A stretch of DNA of 64,000 nucleotides from Turbatrix aceti (Eukaryota > Nematoda > Chromadorea > Rhabditida > Panagrolaimidae), in contig OZ017767.1 in the NCBI GenBank assembly GCA_963969345.1, forward strand, positions 5,980,739 through 6,044,738. The letters are read 5' to 3'. Each line of letters opens with the position of its first letter. The first letter of the stretch is position 1. Made by a program: the position numbers and the translations under genes. The notes beneath the pieces were generated by a model that ran no database searches, had not been told where the DNA came from, and saw only the letters and a list, made by a program, of their open reading frames with translations. Shown here in pieces: positions 24,001 through 39,000 of this stretch.

Positions 24001-27000
24001 CGTGCGGAGGATTTGAGTTCGCGCCAGCGCGTGCCGTTGGGAGAAGTATCGCCGCCGTCGAAACCGGCGGATTCGTTGTCGACGAGGTTCATGATTTCCT
24101 CGTAGTCATTTTGGTGGGTATCTGAAAGTTGGGCGATCAGTGAACGAGCAGAAAAACAACAATGTCGTAAAATAAAATACGGACGAGGATTGGTTTAGGG
24201 CCAAAACACGCGAAACGCGTGTTCCACGGCCCAGCAAACAGCCGATCGTTAACAACACGTCGTCATGATTTTTTATTTAAAAATCTTATACATAATTTCA
24301 CTAATAAAAAAACTCACTGGAAAGGCTGTCTTCCGCGCCCGCGCTGTTGAGAAGGCCTCCAACAGCGGCCATGACGACGTCGTCGAAAATATCGTCCTCG
24401 TCGGAGTCAAAGGCAGAGGGACCGGTTGGATCGAGGGGAATGACCTCGGCGGCCTCAGCAGGGCTCGAGGGCAGGAGACACTCGGTATCCGTGCAGCCGG
24501 CCTCGTCGAGGGGCACAGTCCGGTAGAATTCCTTATTTGGACTCGTCGTCAGCCTTCGTCGGCGCTCGTCTGGACTCACGCGAGTCGGAGAAGACGTGTG
24601 AGAAAAATTCGTCGGCGACGCAGAAGCAGGAGCACCCGAGCTGGCGTCGTCGCTGAGGACAGCCTCGTGGAGTGAATTCTCGCCGGAGGAGTAGCCAACA
24701 TCGGGGCGGCCCTCGAGCAGCAGTGGACCGGACTTGCCGCTACCGCTGCTGCCCGACAGGTGGAGCGGAGAGTCCGGAACAGGACTCAGCGATGATGTGG
24801 CGGTCGGAGCCATCACTGGGGCATCGGACGTGGATGAAGATGCAGCTGGCAGCGAGGAAGGGTCTTCGTCGTTGACGGACTTGTTGGTCGAAGACAGTGT
24901 TCGACGGCGCTTGAACACGGGCTCTTCGTCGTCGCTGGACGAGACACAGTCGTTGCCTAGCGGAGAAGTCGCCTGAAAAAATCGAACCATAAACAGTTGT
25001 AAACGAAACAGTGATAAACACGGCGATCAACGATGATCCGTCCATGTCCTGTTCAGCGGTCAGTTTTGTTACATTTTGCAGAGTGACACCGGGCACATAG
25101 TACATACGTACAAGGCAAAAAAGGCAAAACTCGTTCGTTCACAGAGACAGAGGCAGGCCGTGCACTTGTTTGCTTCGGCAATAAAAAATATTCCGTCATT
25201 CCATCTTGCAAAAAATCATAAAAAAAAGTATTGATCTCCGAACAAATGAAATAGTAAATTCAATCCTTCCACGAATTGTGTTGCTTCGTTGACTTTGGTT
25301 AAAAAACGAAAAACAAGAGTCCATAAAAGATAATTTTTGAGTGCGCCGAACGAACCGCGATATGATAGGGAAATGGAAAAACGACTCCTGTAAGATAACA
25401 ACAACGAAGACACTTTTTTAGATAGCTCAAAAAAATCACTCGATTCGATGGAAAAATGAAAGAACCGGAAGCTGAGTACCTCCGGCCGGCCAACTTCAAT
25501 CACGAGACCAATTTGTCCCCCTACAAGGTAACAACCACTTGTTCCGCATTATTCAATCGCTGCCTCAACAAGGCAGGCAGTGAATCTCGCGGTCGTAGTC
25601 GCTTTACATATACATATACTTCGCCCTCCCTCTCTTCCATCACGCAGGCCGACTGAGATTGAGATTGAGTAAATTGCACACGCCGGCCGTGCACTCCTCG
25701 CTCCTCGCTCCTCGCTCTCCGCCGCCAGGTGAACCCCCTGTAACGAGCCCGGTCACATCACATCCTCCCCCCCCCCTCTACCCCGCTAATGTCGGTTGGT
25801 TTATGACAGCTCGTCGAAGTCGTAATTTGCGGTAAACAGATTTCCAACTCCCCTCACATCTGTGGAGTTCAAAGACGCGTAGCCGACGTCAAATAAAATA
25901 TGGCTTTGGCAAAAAATTTTTACCGCAAAAACGGTGATCAAGAAGCGTGTCAGAGGCAAAAAAGATACATCGATGTCACAAACCTCACCTGGAAAATTGA
26001 AATGAAAATTAAACATGGCCTTCTCGAAGACAAAAATTTTTGGCACGAGCAACGAGAAACCCATCCGACCTTGTCTCGCGCATGCGTGGCATGGTGAGGA
26101 GGGGCATCATCATCTTCTCACTTTACGCCTTCTCTCGTCTCGTATCGTCCTCCGCGCAGCCACTCAATCACGACCTCACCACCGCCATTCAAAGTGAAAT
26201 TGTGGCAGCGTGGGAACCGGAGGACAACGATCACAGACACCCGAGAGCTGAATTTTAGCCCCAAGGCTACAAATTTCAAATCTTACCCAATTTTGCATCC
26301 CAGAACGTTTAGAAAGGGAAACGCGTTTCAACAAGCCTCGGGCTCTGACTAACAATCGACTAACAACTCGATACGACTGGGGTGGAAGGCGGCAAGCCCA
26401 AGCAAGCGAGCCCGGATGATTCACTGTGAACGTTGAATGTCGCCGAGTCCCCATCCAAGTTCCGCGATCGCAGCAGCAGCAGCAGCAGCCAGAGGTGAGG
26501 TGCACTCAACGTCTCTGGGAAGTCAATTAAAATGAAATCGAGGAAAACAAAATAGTTTTCTGTTTCGCCATTTCAAAAACTTAAAATCCTTTGGACGCAT
26601 AAAATCATAAAAAAAAGAGGCAAATTGCTCGCGAACGAGCGAGCGAATGAATGAACGAACGAGTTGCACGGTCCGGATGAGACTGCTCTGCTTCTGAACT
26701 AGACTAGACCTCCAGTCAGCAGCGTCCAGCGCTGAAGTAGCCGCCGCCGATGCGATGATGACCAAGCAAACCACCAAGGAAACCCCGAAACCGAGGGCGG
26801 TAAACAAAAACGAAAGCGTGACTCTGTGGCCCGTGGAAAAAAGGCATTGTAAACCGTACAGTTGTGGAAAAAAACCCGTTCTCATAAAACAAAAAAAAAC
26901 AGTGCCTAGGCCAAATCCGGTGTCCTGGCCTGATCTGACCGTGCAAGAGACACCTGTGCAAGCAGTAGCCTTGGCTCTGGCCCCGGTTCACCTGTCCGGT

Positions 27001-30000
27001 GCAGAGTGCAGCTGCAGCAGTAGCAGCAACAGCGGATCGTCTGGCTGGGCTCGAGTCAACGACCCGGATTGTTTGCGCTGCAGAGGCATCTCAAGATTGT
27101 ACATACATATGCATGGAGGAATGCTTCGCATCTCAGGGGGATATCGCACGCCCGCTTCGCACCTTCAACGTGTGCCTCATAGCCGGGGGAACAAAGGAAG
27201 AAGCACCTCGAAGCGCGCCCGGAGGTAAATATGGCACGCAGAGGTCGGGTTTCAGGTAAACTGCGGTCGCGGCCACGGTTGTGGTTGTGGTTGGGGTTCT
27301 CACCTATCCTACGTGCAACAACTGCGCCCTCTCCCTGGGAACATAATTTTTTTCTTTTTTTCCGATAAATATAGCTTTTCAAAAACACACAAGCATCTGG
27401 AAGTGCTTCAAAATGAATTCAAGATGTTTCCAGGGAGAGAAAAAACAGCTAATGGTCAGCCAAGACCGTAAAAAACAAATCAAACGCGACCGACAACAGT
27501 TGGACAGATTTGACCAGTTTCTCATTGTCTCAGCAAGAGTCTTATTAGCGGCTTCTGCAGCCAGTCCCGACCACCACGCATTCATTCGTTCATTCACCCT
27601 TCACCCTTCAAATTTTCGCAAATCAAAGAAATTGAGGCTAATTTGATAAAAAATTAATTTTCTCAAAAACGACCGAAGAATTTGGGGATTACCAAAAAAG
27701 GGGCACAGTATAGTCGATTTCGCACGCCAAAAAAAATTGATCTCAATTCGACGATGCAGCGTTGATCGGAAATAAATTTTTTTTTCAATTTAATCTGGAA
27801 CCACGGCGGCCATCGACGCGGACGCGTATCACCAAATACCGGGCTAATCGTATTACAAGCCGCCAATTGACTTTGTAATCAATCGAACGGAATTTCCCAA
27901 ACACAAAAAAAATGAACCAAAAGTCAGTCAGTTAGTCTGCCTTAATCGGGCATGATTTCATGAAAAAACTGAAAACTGCGGTCGGTCGTTGCAAAACGTT
28001 AAACCGGCCTAAAACTTTTTTAAAACAACGGTCTGCAAGGTTTCGGCATGCAAAGAATGGCCGCGACAGCAAAGACAGAGTCGGTGAAGTCCAGCACGCT
28101 GTCATCCCCGTGTTCTTTCTTGATCGAATTTGGAAACGAGTCAAGCGTGATAATGCACTCTGATCGAGGCGCATCCGACGAGGAGAGTCCTATTTCGTCT
28201 CAAACCTTGTTTCGTTTCGCGGACCATCAAAATCATCAACTCGATCGAAAGAAGGACCTCACCTCACCTTTTTCCAGTCCACAAAATCCCATCCTGGAGA
28301 TCAGGTGTCAGGTGAGGTTCGTTCCGAACTCAATAACATCGTAATATTATTACTCAGTCAGTCAGAAATTTGATCAAGATGGGTTTGCGAAAATCAATGC
28401 AATGCAAGGCGATACATCCGCCCGGGGGGTCCTCCGGAAAGCGTATACGCAACAAGTGGCCCACTCTCGAGTGGCCTATCGGGAATGAACGCCATTGGGG
28501 AGGAAAGAATCGAAAGGAAACCTGTCTCGTTTCCAGGTTCCGTAAAGAACACAAGTCAGTCAATAACACAAATAAAAAAATGAGGTGTTCCGAGGTGCAC
28601 TTTATCGAAGAAAGCGTAGTTTGATGTACTTACTACTCATCTCGGTATCGTAAAATGAGTGGGAGGAGGACAAAGGGATACGTACTGTCTTACGATTATT
28701 ATTTGACCAAGAAAACGTTTACTGCGCAAGAGATCGCGCATTTCTAAAGCAGCTATCCTGCAGAAAAGGCACCGAATCAAATATTAAAGTATTCAACAGA
28801 AGGAGAAAAAAAGCTGCAGACAGTTTAGTTTCTTCCAGAAATCATCAGCCTTTAGCGGATGAAAGCGGACGGGAACCATCTGCCAGTCGGTTAGTCGGGC
28901 CAGCGCGGGCGAAGGCGAAGGCGAAGGAAGGTGAGGTCATCACGCAAGCAGCCGCCAAATCTCCCGCCAGCTGCTGCGCATGCATGCACAAAAACCCAAA
29001 AACCAGCCCAAAGCAAAGCGAACGAACAAGAAGACAGACAATCACGAAATCAAATCCACAGCGAATTATGTATTGCAACTTCTTAACCCCTTCACACCCG
29101 CGCATAAGCCGTAAATCGTCGTGTTGCTCCAGCTGCTGGTGCTGCTGCTGGCGGAGAGACGCGATACAAGTTAGTACATTCTAGTATGCTCCGACCGACC
29201 CACATAACAGCGGTCGTGGACATTCCCAACTTGGACTTGGACGACTATGTAGACGAGATTGAAAGCAGTTGGCTTGGTCACTCGCAGCACGACATCACGC
29301 AGCCAGCGGGAAGGACACGAGTGACCCACGGCTTCCCCGAGAGGCTTGTCACGCAATTACGCAGAATTAGGCCACTTCGGGGTTCGTTCCGTGATAAACT
29401 AAATCTCGGGGTTCAAAAAACGAAGTGCGCAAAAACCGGCGCTTGTGAGTAGTCTAAACCGAGGCGCTCAAGTGTTTGGACAACAAAAGGTCACTCACTC
29501 TTGTGATGGCATCAATTCTGATCTTGAGAGGGTCAAAACACGCCCTATGTACGCCCGACGTACATGTCAGTTAGTTCAACCCAAATCTACTAAGTGAGCG
29601 GTCCTCGCCAATAATCCCTGAATTGCTCAAGTGCTGCGACAAAGACAGAAGACAGAATCCATTTGTTCGGAGGAGGCAAATGGTTGGTTGGTCGGTTGGC
29701 ATTTAGGGGATGGTGCCTCTCCCGCGCAAAGCCTTTTTTGCGCAGGGCCGGACGATGGAGAACAAAAGAAGCCCTTTGCCGGCCGGCCGCGGCCGTTGAT
29801 GACTGATTCCCGCTTGATATTTGTTTTTGATGTTTTTTTTGCTACAAAAAACGCGCCAAAGTAGATTGCTACAGCCACGTAACAGAATTCGAGATTACAA
29901 GCCAGCTCGATGTTCTGTCACGTTAACGAGATTAATTCAACGCCTATAGAATAAGCGAAAGCGTCGATCAGGAACGTGCTCCGTCCTCCTCCCGACTTAT

Positions 30001-33000
30001 GTAAACTATATCAACTCGACCGGAGAAAACATGGGATTGGCTCGTTTGCGAGGCAATATGAATAAAACAAATAAGCGGCCAACAGCGATTCTGCAGAATC
30101 AACGACGCAACCGACGAACAAAATCCAACCTTCACACCGTTTTTTTACAGCAACAAGAAAGTCAACGACAAAATGCATCGTAAATCATAAAAATTAGAAA
30201 ATTTCTGCCAAAAATGTCCAAATGGCTTCAAGCAAGTTACAAAATAATTTAGGGCCGCCTAGCGAACCAAAGTGAACGAACTGTTGAAGCACGTTTTGAA
30301 AAATAAAAAAAAACCAGCAATTCCACTGAATTGCAACCGATTATCATTGTCGCAATTCCGTCAATTAAGGAAACGAGGAAACGACGACAGCAATTACCTC
30401 CTCCCCGCATCGCGTCAGCGAACAGATCGAAATTCACTTGACTCGGTCGTTCGGCGTTCCACCCAGCAGGGACGACGTCCCCAGAGCGGTCACAAGCAAA
30501 GATAATTGAAGGCCCATCAACACCCGCATCGAACCACCGCCATCGCCGGAGGAATGAAAGTCAGTTCAGTTCAGTCGAGCTCGTACGGGAGAGAAAAAGA
30601 GACAGAAAGGTTGTCGTAAATCATCGGATATGACTTGCTTTGTTGCCCGGACTCGCAATTGTCGTCGTCTTGTTGTTACGACTATTAATACGTCCACATT
30701 CACATGGGTAGGGAAAGGAAAAGGCCGCTAGACAGGGGCACGCTGGGGGGAAAGAGCTGGGGGAGCTAGTTGATCGTGCCCGGTGGCCGGGGTGGGGTGC
30801 CCGGATGATCGAGGATCAGTCAAAACCGGCAGTTGACGTAACGACCCCTTATTTTAGTAGTTTGGCGAAACCCATTTCCTGTCAATTTGACAAATTGTTT
30901 CACATTAAAAAAATTTTAAACAGCAGCTAAGCTTTTTAAGTTCGTCGCCAAAGGTTTAAAACGACGAAAACGAATCTTCAAAGCCTGGTCTGGGCACTTC
31001 AACAAGCTTTTTGCAGGCGAAAAAAAAAGAGCAATAAAGATGTCAAAACACGCGCAGCGCAGCCCCTCTGGGCTGGAGGCTACTGACCGTCCAAGGCGGA
31101 CCACAAATCCAAACTGACCGTGCACAAAAGGCCAGAAAGCGACGAGCTATTCATCCTCCTAGGGAATATCCAAGCTGCCACCGCCTGCTACCCCCCAGCT
31201 ACCGCCTGGGATGAGTTATGAAGCCATGTGTCAAAGCAATAAATTTGGCGCGGCGCGTGTGGCACAAACGAGTGCACTGCATGAAAGAGCCTTCTAATTC
31301 AGAAGCCAGTCCGCGCTTATTTATTTCTAAAGCAAAACCAGCGAAAAGGAAAATGAAAAAGTGACTTCTGGACTTAAAAAAAAACATGCCCGTCACCTTA
31401 CATTCATTACGGTCAGTCCAGACTAACTCACGTTCGACTGACCGCAGTCGAATGCGTGGACAGCTTCGTGCCTTCCGAAGCATTCGGAGCGTTAATAAAT
31501 AATATAACACCGCATTTTTAACGAATCCAAACGCTTCGACGTTGTTTCAAATGCAAATGGCAACCTTTTTTTAAAATTAAAAAACCCCGAAACGGAAACT
31601 GGAAAAAAAGTTACTGACCGCTGAACGAACAACACGCATCAGACCCGCCCCGAACGTGCGAGAAAAGCCAAACAAACCTCTAGGTCGGAGATAAGTCTGC
31701 CGAGAATTTCAAGGTTTTCGAGATTGCGCAGCCACGCGGCCAGCAATCGGCCTTCGAGCAGTCGAAGATTTCGCTGGGATTTGGGCTGTGCAACCTGCGA
31801 TTCGAGATTTCGTCGGGCCGCACTCAGCAGAGACTGGCCGTCGGTTTCGAGTTGCAGTTGGAACGCCTGAAACACATTGAATCATGAAAAACTGGAAAAC
31901 CAGAAAATTTGAACGTTTATTTATTTTTTTGCCGGCAGAAGAGGAGGATAAAAACCGAACCCGACCACTTGGGTGTGCCTGCCTGGGAGGCAGGCAAGGT
32001 AAACCATAAATAACCGAACCGGCCGCAGAACAACCCGACTGCCAGGTGAGGGACACTAAACGTCGCGGGAGAGGCTCTGCCATGCAGAGATGCCCCCTTC
32101 GCTTCTCGAGAAGGGTCACAATTGCAAATTGCAATTGCGTTGCGCGAGCAAAACAAGGTCAACAAGGTGGTCAACAGGTGTTGCCACTTCCTTCCTGTCT
32201 CGATGACAGCGCAAGCAAGCTGCAAGGCCGGAAGCGGGAAGGTGGAGGGAGGCAAAAGGTGCCAGGCGGACGAGCAGGCCTACATAGCAACCTTGCCGCC
32301 GGGCGGGCGACAAAAAAGGAGTTGACGCCTTTGAGGATTAATTATTTACTTCCGCGGCTTTGAAAAATCCGGGAGACAACAAAAAGTAATTTTTTGAATG
32401 TTCAGTAGACGAAAAAGTACAAAAAAGACAACCAGCGACATTGCAGGTAAGGTGACCTCACATCAAAGTAAAGAAAACGCGATTGCAGCCAACTCGTCTC
32501 GCAACAGTGCAAAACCGGGAAAAGCACGCCGCCCCGATGAGCCGAATGATTTAGCGACATTAGCGGCGGTCATCCGTCCCACGCAACCAACTGACCCGCA
32601 ACCGACCTGGCTGTACTGTGCTACCTGTATGCATCCTCATGTAATTATACCCTACCGGCAACGGGGGATGCAATTTTTGAAATAAATTTAGAGTTGCGGA
32701 CTGACCGCTACCAATCAAGTCAAACATTTGTAAAAACTTGGTGAAAGAGTGCACGCGGCAGCCGTAGGGGCAGAAACAACGGTGGCAAGTGGCCGCTTAT
32801 GACGAGCGATGACGGCTGATGGGCCACCACGCAGTCGCCGCCGCCGCCGACCGGCTGCTCAATCAGATAGCTGGCGATAATACGTAAAACTTAAACAATA
32901 ATAATTAGCCACTTGAAAAAAATCCCGGTCTCGGCAACAAAGGTGTATACACACCTGTACGAGTCAGCTGGGTCCTGAGAAAGCGCCTGGGCTGCTGAGA

Positions 33001-36000
33001 CCCATGGCCATGGTAAACGTAGTGCGGGAGCGTCATCGATACCCCCACCCCTCTTATCCGCAGCGTGCGCGATTAGACCACCCGACTTATTAAGATGGAC
33101 CCCGATTACGCGATTACAACCCTATTACACTGCGCGCTGCCACTACCGATCTGAGTCGACTTCCATCACGCTGTGATCCCGGGAACTACGCAAGAACGCC
33201 TTTCCTTCGCGCATAAAAAGGGAAAATATGGCCGTCAGTTGCGCTGCGTTGTCGAGCGAACCAAAATCTTCGAATCCAAATTTTTAGTCGAGCTCTCAAA
33301 ATTTGATAATTTTTTAAACAATGTTTTTTCAAAGTTTTTTTATAGTAGCATAAATGGTATAAAAATACGAATTTTTTTGGTACAGAAAATTTTTTAAAAC
33401 AGATAAAAAAAAATCCTAGACGAAAAAAATGATTTTTTTAAAATTATGGGAAATTTTACTGACTCAACTCGGCTCGCTCAAAAACTCGAACCTCGCTCAA
33501 ATTCAAACGCCCGCTCGAAAACTCTGGTAAAAAAAAATACAAAAATGCCAGAACAGATTTTTTCAAAAAAGAAAAACAAACCTGTTGATCAGCACGAAGT
33601 CGATAGAGCACAGGTAAATCGCTGTCGGCCACCGCATCGCTGATTCCGTGACGAAACTCGTCGAGTTGTTGGTCGATCTTGACTAGAAGTTTCCGAAGCT
33701 CGGCCATGGGCGAGCTCCGGGGAAATCCAGCGCTCGACGATGCCGCGGACGTCGGCGTCGGGGGCTCGGTCACCTGGCGCAGCTGGAGACGCTCCATCGC
33801 GCGGTTGATCGTCTGCATTCTGAGCTCGACGACGGCGCGGACTTCGGGAGTGACGTCGAGACGGGTTGAGGTGATTTTGAGACGCTGTAGTCGTTGATCG
33901 AAGCGTTCAATCAAGCATGACACCTGAAATCGAAGGATTTAGGGGTAAAAATGGGTTTTTTTGGATTCGATAATTTCCCACGAATTAAAAATGGCCGATA
34001 ACGAATCGAGTCCCGGCCAAAAGCAAAGCAAGACTGAAGGAGCGCGTTGCCCTGCGCGAATCAAGAAAAGATTTGTTTGCTCGTTCCGGGCAGCCAAGAC
34101 ACCCTACACGGCGGCGTTGGTGGCAACGGGAAACAAGATACAAGACAAGACAAGACTTTGCGGGCGGCAATAGTTTGACCTGGGCACGATACGCGAATGA
34201 AAGCGATACAAGAGTAAGCAAAGGCCCTGCGACCTCTTGTACATCATTAGCAAGGATCCAAGACGCGTTTCAAGTGCTGCAAAGTGCGCGGAAAGGTATA
34301 AAACAACTAATTTTTTTCCCTGGAGCTTTCAACACGCCGCTACTTATCCCTGTCCACGAACACGTACACGTACACGTGCTAAAATGATCGAAACTAAAAA
34401 TAAGCGTGCACGCTCATTCAAACGTATGTATTTACAAACAATTTATTTTTTTTAGAATCGCGTAACACCCTCAATTATATAGAAGATAGATACATGGCCA
34501 AAAAACGGCTGTCCCGCAATTTTCACGCAAGCAAAAATCAAAAAAATCAGAGTTTTACGACATTTGCGTGCACGCCATGGCCACAATGGGCCATTTGCAT
34601 TCATTCTCCTGTTGACTCACGGGCCCAACGGTCATCTTGCAAAAGCACACAGTACACATGGAGACAGACGCATGCGTGGAGATGAAGCCATCGGAGCAGA
34701 GAACATAGACGAATTACATATCCATTGCGATTGCCTAACTGCTGGGTGTGAGCCAACATCTGAAGGAAGGAAGGAAGGAAGGAATGCTGTCAGGAGACAA
34801 GGTGACAGGTAGCCAGCCGCCCGCGCGGACGGAGGCTTTGTTTTGTTTTGTTGATAAATAAAAGGCCCGCTTGGATCTACGAATTCCGAAGTCTCGTAAC
34901 GTACAGCAGCAATGCAATGTCCACTGAAGATGGATGAAGACGAGCGAACGGACGCAAAGAAAGGAACGGAAGTCGGAAGCCTCGAGATTGACTCGACTGC
35001 GCATGCTTCAACGGGGCTGTCCTGTCCACTTGGGTGGCGGCATGGCCTGATGAATGAATGCGCCCCCACCGCCACAGCCGCCGCCGCAGCTTGACGCCAT
35101 TCCAGAACACCCCCAACGGCGGAAAAAATCACAGAATAAACGGAAACAATTTGAAAGAAGGCAGAAAGCAACGAGTGACGAGTGTTGAAAACCCCAGAAA
35201 AAAGACAAGATGACCAAGCTAACATAAGCCCAACTACCAATAATCTCAAAAACCCCGGGGCAAGTAAACCGAAACCGTCAACCATCGGCAAAGTGGTGCA
35301 TCGCGTCGGCGAGATTTAAAATTCATCAATTTCGAGCCACGCTATAGCCCCAAGCCGCCCCTGTCTCCCCGTTCGCGTCCGGCGTTGCGTAAGGTTGGTA
35401 ACAAGAAAGAAAGAAAAGACGATCCCGTCCCGTGCTGTCTTCTTCCAAAAATCCAGAATAGGCTAGCCCCATTCTTAGTCCCTCGCGCACCCTCCAACTG
35501 ACCGATGCCCCTGAGACAGCAGCAGACGACACGCTGCAATTTTGGCAGAAGCCAAGTAATGAGATTTGGTGCGTGCATGCATGCACCGGCCTGGCTCGGT
35601 GCGCAAGATGCGAGTTGACCCCAACCAACCAGCTGACTGGTCGGGACAAGCAGGATCATTAACGGGCTGGCCAGCCGTCACCCACCAAAGAAAACCAAAA
35701 CCCCTCGGAAAAACACTTCACATATCTGTCAACCGGAAACGACGCTGGGCCCGACAGTTTGTTCGAGATTTCCCTCTTTGCATGAAGTCGGACGACGTGC
35801 TGACATGATTGACTTCCAGACAACTCCGGGATTTATGACTGGGATTTATGACTATGTATCCCAAAAAAGGGTTCATAAACGAAACGCGGATCAAAAATTT
35901 GTTTCAAAGCGGATCAAAAAACCAATTTTTTAGCGTTGAAGAGATGAAACGGAGGTCAAAAAATAGAAATGAACAAAAAAATGATTGGTAGCGACAGGCA

Positions 36001-39000
36001 AAAACAGTGAGGTGAGCACGTGATCAAAAACAACCCATGACGATATCACGCGCGTCATCTTCTGTTCGGACATCCAAAAGCCCGGCCGCCCGGTCCCAAG
36101 AAACATTTATTCATTCATTCGCTCATTCATTCATTCCCACGGTGATGCTGCTGACGCCGGTCGAGTGACCAGTCAGCCGTGAGGGCTAAGCTAACTCAGG
36201 ACGACCATGGATGGGCCAAGAGACATCCATCGGGCAACAGGCGTTGGTTGCTGCAACGTTGTTCCCCGGCCGCGGCCGACCACTCGGCCAAAGCACATAA
36301 ATCACAAAAGCCGCGCCTCTCCGCCGGACGAGAGGACATAAAATCGCGCCTCCATCCAATCTCGGCAAAACAACAACAAGACCAACGACGACGAAAACGA
36401 AGACGAAGACACGACGCTTAATGACATTATATTTACTACAGGCGCCGTCACTTGCAACATCCCGCGTGGTCAATCAGTTGTTGTAAATCGAGCGAGTCAA
36501 ATCAAAAGAAGGTGCTCCGGGTAATTAATTTCGTCGGGCTTTTACACATTTTATTTATTTACAATCAAACAAGTCCAATTCGTATGCAAAAAAAAGATGG
36601 GGTCTCTTTTGCGGAGTTTTCTGTTAAACTGCTCAAAAAATCCAAAAAGTGAAAAACGCGCCAGTCAAGAGCAAATCTCAATCAGATTTAGGCGAGTCAG
36701 ATGGAAATCTCCACAAAATGGTCCGAAGGTCGGCCAAAAAGTGAAGGCGAAAAAAAAAACTATTTTTCACGCCGTCCGCGTCGCCGAACCCTGCCACACC
36801 TCGGCACTTCATCAATCAATTTGTTGTGGCTGCACGCTGCACTTTGGCAGATCATAAAACACGCCAACCAACGAAGGCCCCGGCCGGCAGAAGTCTATAA
36901 AACCTCCTCCGGCAGAAACAAAGACCTTCGCGCCCTCCGCGAAACCCAGCCTGGCAAGGGGATCGTAAACCGAGGAAACAAAACAGCAAAACTCTTTCAA
37001 GGCAAAAATCTGTGGAAAAGAAAAAAGGAAGAAGCCACAACACATGGGCCTCGGGAAACAAACCCACTGACCCTCCGCGAAACTGTTCGCCCTATGGTGG
37101 CGGTGATGGTGACAGTCAGCGCGGTCAGCGGTCATCGGTCCTCCTTGTTGCACGAATGCGCCGGGCCGGCCGGCCGGCGGGAGACCCCGGACGAGAGGTG
37201 CTTCGAATTAGCATTTCAAAGGAATGGGCGAATTGGGAGCCTTTTTCGGAGAAGAGACTGCCCGTCAGGCGTTCGCGTTCGCCGATCGCGTTCCGTTGCT
37301 GCGCCGGACGCTGATGTGAGCATGAGCATGACAAATTTACCCCCCTGTATTCTCACCTCCGCGCCTGGCCCCTCGGGGCACAAAAAACGCATCAGCTTCC
37401 GTCGACTGACCTTTGCTACCAAAAACGGACGTCAAAAGACACCTGAGTAACAGAAACCGAAAACGCACAAAAATCAAATCTCCTGATGTGAGTTAAATCC
37501 TAATCCCATCTCATTTAAATTTTTTAATCGTATGCCGCGCTCCGTTGGATCCTGCCAAACTCCAAAAAAGGAAAAAAGGAAACAAACAGGATACATGAGC
37601 CAGTGTGTATCGGCAGGTTTGACAGATTCCGCCTCATGGCTTCCGCGCGCGCCTGAGTCTGGAGAATTAGGGGGGCGCGCAACAATGGCGCCGACAGGAG
37701 AAATACCTGCCAGGCAATGGTGCAAGTGACTCGGAGCACAAAACACGGCGGCCAACAATAAAAATGAGAATTATCACCGGATCACGGATTAGACCCTCGC
37801 TACAACAACAAAAACATGCCCAGCGGTATTTGGAAAACGTAAATGCAACTTTTTGATACGCCAAGTCCCTCCGAAATCTGAGGCCATAAAAATTTGATCT
37901 GCCAAACAAAAATACATAAACCTCGGTTACTTTACAAAAATTTTCGAGTACAATAGAAAAAATTACAAAAATCAACCGGCCAAATTTTGTTTTTTTTTTG
38001 CATCTTCGGCGCTCAAAAAAACACAAAAAAAAATCAAATCGACCCCTCAGATAAGCCATCAGGTTTTATTTATTTATTTATTTCACCATTACTCAGTGGT
38101 TAGTTATCATTAGACCAGATGTTAGGAGGCACAAATAAGCCATCAGGTATCATACTCGAAATAGAAGTGAAAACGAGCCAGACAAGTTTTGAAGCAAGTT
38201 GTGAGTAGAAGAAGAAAAATAAGAAGAAGAAGATCCCCGTTAGTCTGCAGCTACAAAACCCCCCTTCCGAGCCCCGCTAAACCCCGACACACTTCTCGCA
38301 CAATCGCATGGTCAATGATTCCGGTGATGACACCTAATCGCATTTTTGGCAGCCTCTTCTCCCTTCAATTAAAAAATAAAAAAAGAACAGCGCCCCCAAA
38401 TCACCTGGGCAAACAATGCGGGTTTTTTCTGCTTACGGAAAAAAAAGAGAGATGAAAAACTTTCTTCAAAAAAATCCAAAATCCGCTATCACTCTCCAAA
38501 GAAGTGCAAAATCTGGTGACCCGCAATGTATTTATTAAATGTAAAATCTAGGCTCCCCGAACAAGGATAATCGTTGCAATGCCGAAGATCTCCGCAAATG
38601 GCGTAATAATACCCCTCTCCCGGATGACAACAAAGCGGAATACGTACAAGTAAGCGGGCGTCGTGTCCTTCCTTGTTCGTTTAGAGAAAGAGGCCGCCCA
38701 AGGTGCCAATTGCCAGGGAAGGGCACCGAGGAGTGCCCGCAGCACGAGCACTAAGCCCAGAACCAAAAAAACCAACCGAGTCTTCGTCGTCATCGTCGGC
38801 GTCGGTAGTGACGGAATCAGGATGGCCGTGGTCGTCAAGGGCGTTTTGGATGTCGCTGTAGAGCACGCTGCACTCCTCTACGAAGAGTTCGTACGCGACC
38901 TCGGGTGTCGGAGTGGCGCGGTTCGTGGCCTAGAAAAAAAACCCGTGATAAGTGAAAGGAGAACACAGATATCCATTCCTTTTTTTGGAAGAAACAGGGC

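Noticed and set aside
36701..37450. A 249-codon plus-strand open frame in a KASH intron
   Set aside because: The composition is very rich in Arg, Lys and Ser with no domain or signal peptide, and there is no acceptor or poly(A) context like that of the real genes.
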